Origin: Hydrogenophaga sp.
GTDB taxonomy: Bacteria; Pseudomonadota; Gammaproteobacteria; Burkholderiales; Burkholderiaceae_C
Reading direction: 5' to 3'
DNA: 64,000 nt
Assembly (NCBI RefSeq): GCF_030651625.1
Contig: NZ_JAUSCF010000038.1
Coordinates: forward strand, 1-64,000
In this document: positions 63,310 through 64,000 of the stretch, in pieces
Layout: every line of letters starts with the position of its first letter
How positions within the stretch are numbered: the stretch's first letter is position 1
Made by a program: the position numbers and the translations under genes
The notes under the pieces: model-generated
The model's database searches: none
Told to the model about the DNA's origin: nothing
What the model saw: only the letters and a program-made list of their open reading frames with translations

Positions 63310-63597
63310 CTAGTCCTCCCACTGAACCACTGGCCCCAGCTTGCGTTCTGCCATGAACATGGCTTCCCGAATGCTCAGTGCCATGCCACCGTCGTGCCAG
63401 GAGCCGTTCACCCCGGGCGAATGGTATCGAATGTAATAACACTCGCTGGGCTTGTCTTCAGCGAGCTCTGGTGGATCGTCGGGGTCGTGCGTGCCATACA
63501 GGGTGTGATGTCGCACGATGCGCACCAGGCAGGCCGTGACGCCCCCGGAAAACCAATGGCCCTGTTTGACGGCGGGTAGCTGGTCAACTTCGCTCAT
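63310..63597 (-). CDS. Uncharacterised small protein
   Basis: 95 residues, with AGGACACACAAG before the ATG. It contains CLVRIVRHHTLYGTHDPDDP, CYYIRYHSPGVNGSWHDGG and a C-terminal helix REAMFMAERKLGPVVQWED. Soluble, no export signal; family not recognised. Convergence with nothing and a 100-bp gap to the hydrolase suggest it is upstream of, and possibly co-transcribed with, that gene. Confidence 0.6.
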   Translation of the reverse strand: MSEVDQLPAVKQGHWFSGGVTACLVRIVRHHTLYGTHDPDDPPELAEDKPSECYYIRYHSPGVNGSWHDGGMALSIREAMFMAERKLGPVVQWED

Positions 63598-63834
63598 CTT
63601 GTGTGTCCTGGCAGAAGGAACACTGCCTTTGTTTCATGCTAAGCCGCACGGCGGGCACTCAACAATGCGGGCAACCCTGACCCGCACCCTGTTTTTGATG
63701 GATTTTTTCAAAGGCGGCGATTGGCGATGGCGAGCATGTCGAAAGAACAGCCAATGGTTCGTCGTCTGCATGGAGCGACATGTACCACCCCGCTTCACTG
63801 CAAACTCCCCAGCGCACCCCCGAAAGGAGCCCTC

Positions 63835-64000
63835 ATGCCTTCAAGCACCCCCACCCCATCCACCACCAGCACCGTCTCCCTGCACCGCGTCTTCTGCGCC
63901 CCGCCCGAGCGCGTCTACCGCGCCTTTCTGGAGCCGGACGCCATGGCCAAGTGGCTGCCGCCTCATGGTTTCGTCGTCAAGGTGCTGGAACTGAATGCGC
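63835..64000 (+). CDS. SRPBCC (AHSA1-like) family protein, N-terminal part
   Basis: The first 55 codons are inside the window; the frame is open at the edge. GAAAGGAGCCCTCATG fixes the start. After a Ser/Thr/Pro tail, VSLHRVFCAPPERVYRAFLE then PDAMAKWLPPHGF is the opening of an AHSA1/START-type hydrophobic-pocket protein. The ligand and full length are unknown. The ORF-track entry 63518..63994 is a shadow in another frame. Confidence 0.85.
   Translation, partial: MPSSTPTPSTTSTVSLHRVFCAPPERVYRAFLEPDAMAKWLPPHGFVVKVLELNA

Overview
The window is a high-GC, densely coded chromosomal segment whose proteins look like those of a betaproteobacterium of the order Burkholderiales, family Comamonadaceae. 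A Hydrogenophaga-like organism is my best guess from recognition; I could not run any database search. Support comes from the hemCDXY operon divergent from ppc, the rluC/rne divergent pair, an rnm-like/yciO/site-2 protease/trpS run, an H-NS-like small protein and the KefF/KefC pair.

Layout. 1-2.2 kb holds the tail of an IS110-type transposase, a palindromic repeat, an SDR oxidoreductase, an esterase and a scar joining the C-terminal ends of a TRAP transporter gene and a LysR regulator gene. 2.2-6.8 kb holds a hydratase-like enzyme, an acyl-CoA ligase, a low-molecular-weight tyrosine phosphatase, an H-NS-like protein and rluC. 6.8-10.5 kb is rne with a leader of about 550 nt and a clear terminator. 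10.8-18.3 kb is hemCDXY, translationally coupled, divergent from ppc; ppc carries an in-frame tandem repeat insertion next to its catalytic loop. 18.5-23 kb is the RNase AM-like PHP protein, an EamA transporter, YciO, a site-2 protease and TrpS with an extra C-terminal domain. 23.2-25.3 kb is a convergent response regulator/histidine kinase pair, followed by tRNA-Ser(CGA).

25.8-28.1 kb is an unusual papain-like protease fused to a lipase-type alpha/beta hydrolase. 28.1-40.2 kb has two multi-PAS histidine kinases, mutS overlapping an Anbu proteasome-like gene, a hydrolase, an MFS transporter and uppP. 40.4-48.8 kb has a YceB-like lipoprotein, a decayed LytS-type kinase, a PIG-L deacetylase, a Tyr/Pro-repeat secreted protein, DUF924, a choice-of-anchor-I lipoprotein, kefF/kefC and a tail-anchored protein.

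49-50.9 kb holds the most notable accessory locus: a lipoprotein followed by a GH19 lysozyme-like protein whose C-terminal end resembles the XVIPCD secretion signal of Xanthomonadales-type antibacterial type IV secretion effectors, so a candidate effector/immunity pair. After glnS, 52.9-60.7 kb is a plastic region: a YvlD-like membrane protein, an antitoxin with a frameshifted RelE/ParE toxin, a truncated REP-associated transposase, a methyltransferase, a di-iron MBL protein, small uncharacterised genes, an MntA-like nucleotidyltransferase whose HEPN toxin partner is interrupted by an amber codon inside its RX4HXY motif, and a NERD-helicase. The window closes with cheV, a beta-lactamase-fold hydrolase, a small unknown protein and the start of an SRPBCC protein.

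The main surprises are the ppc insertion, the candidate effector/immunity pair, two toxin-antitoxin loci that have both lost the toxin while keeping the antitoxin, the protease-lipase fusion, and a dispersed REP-like repeat family accompanied by a relic transposase of the type that moves such repeats.
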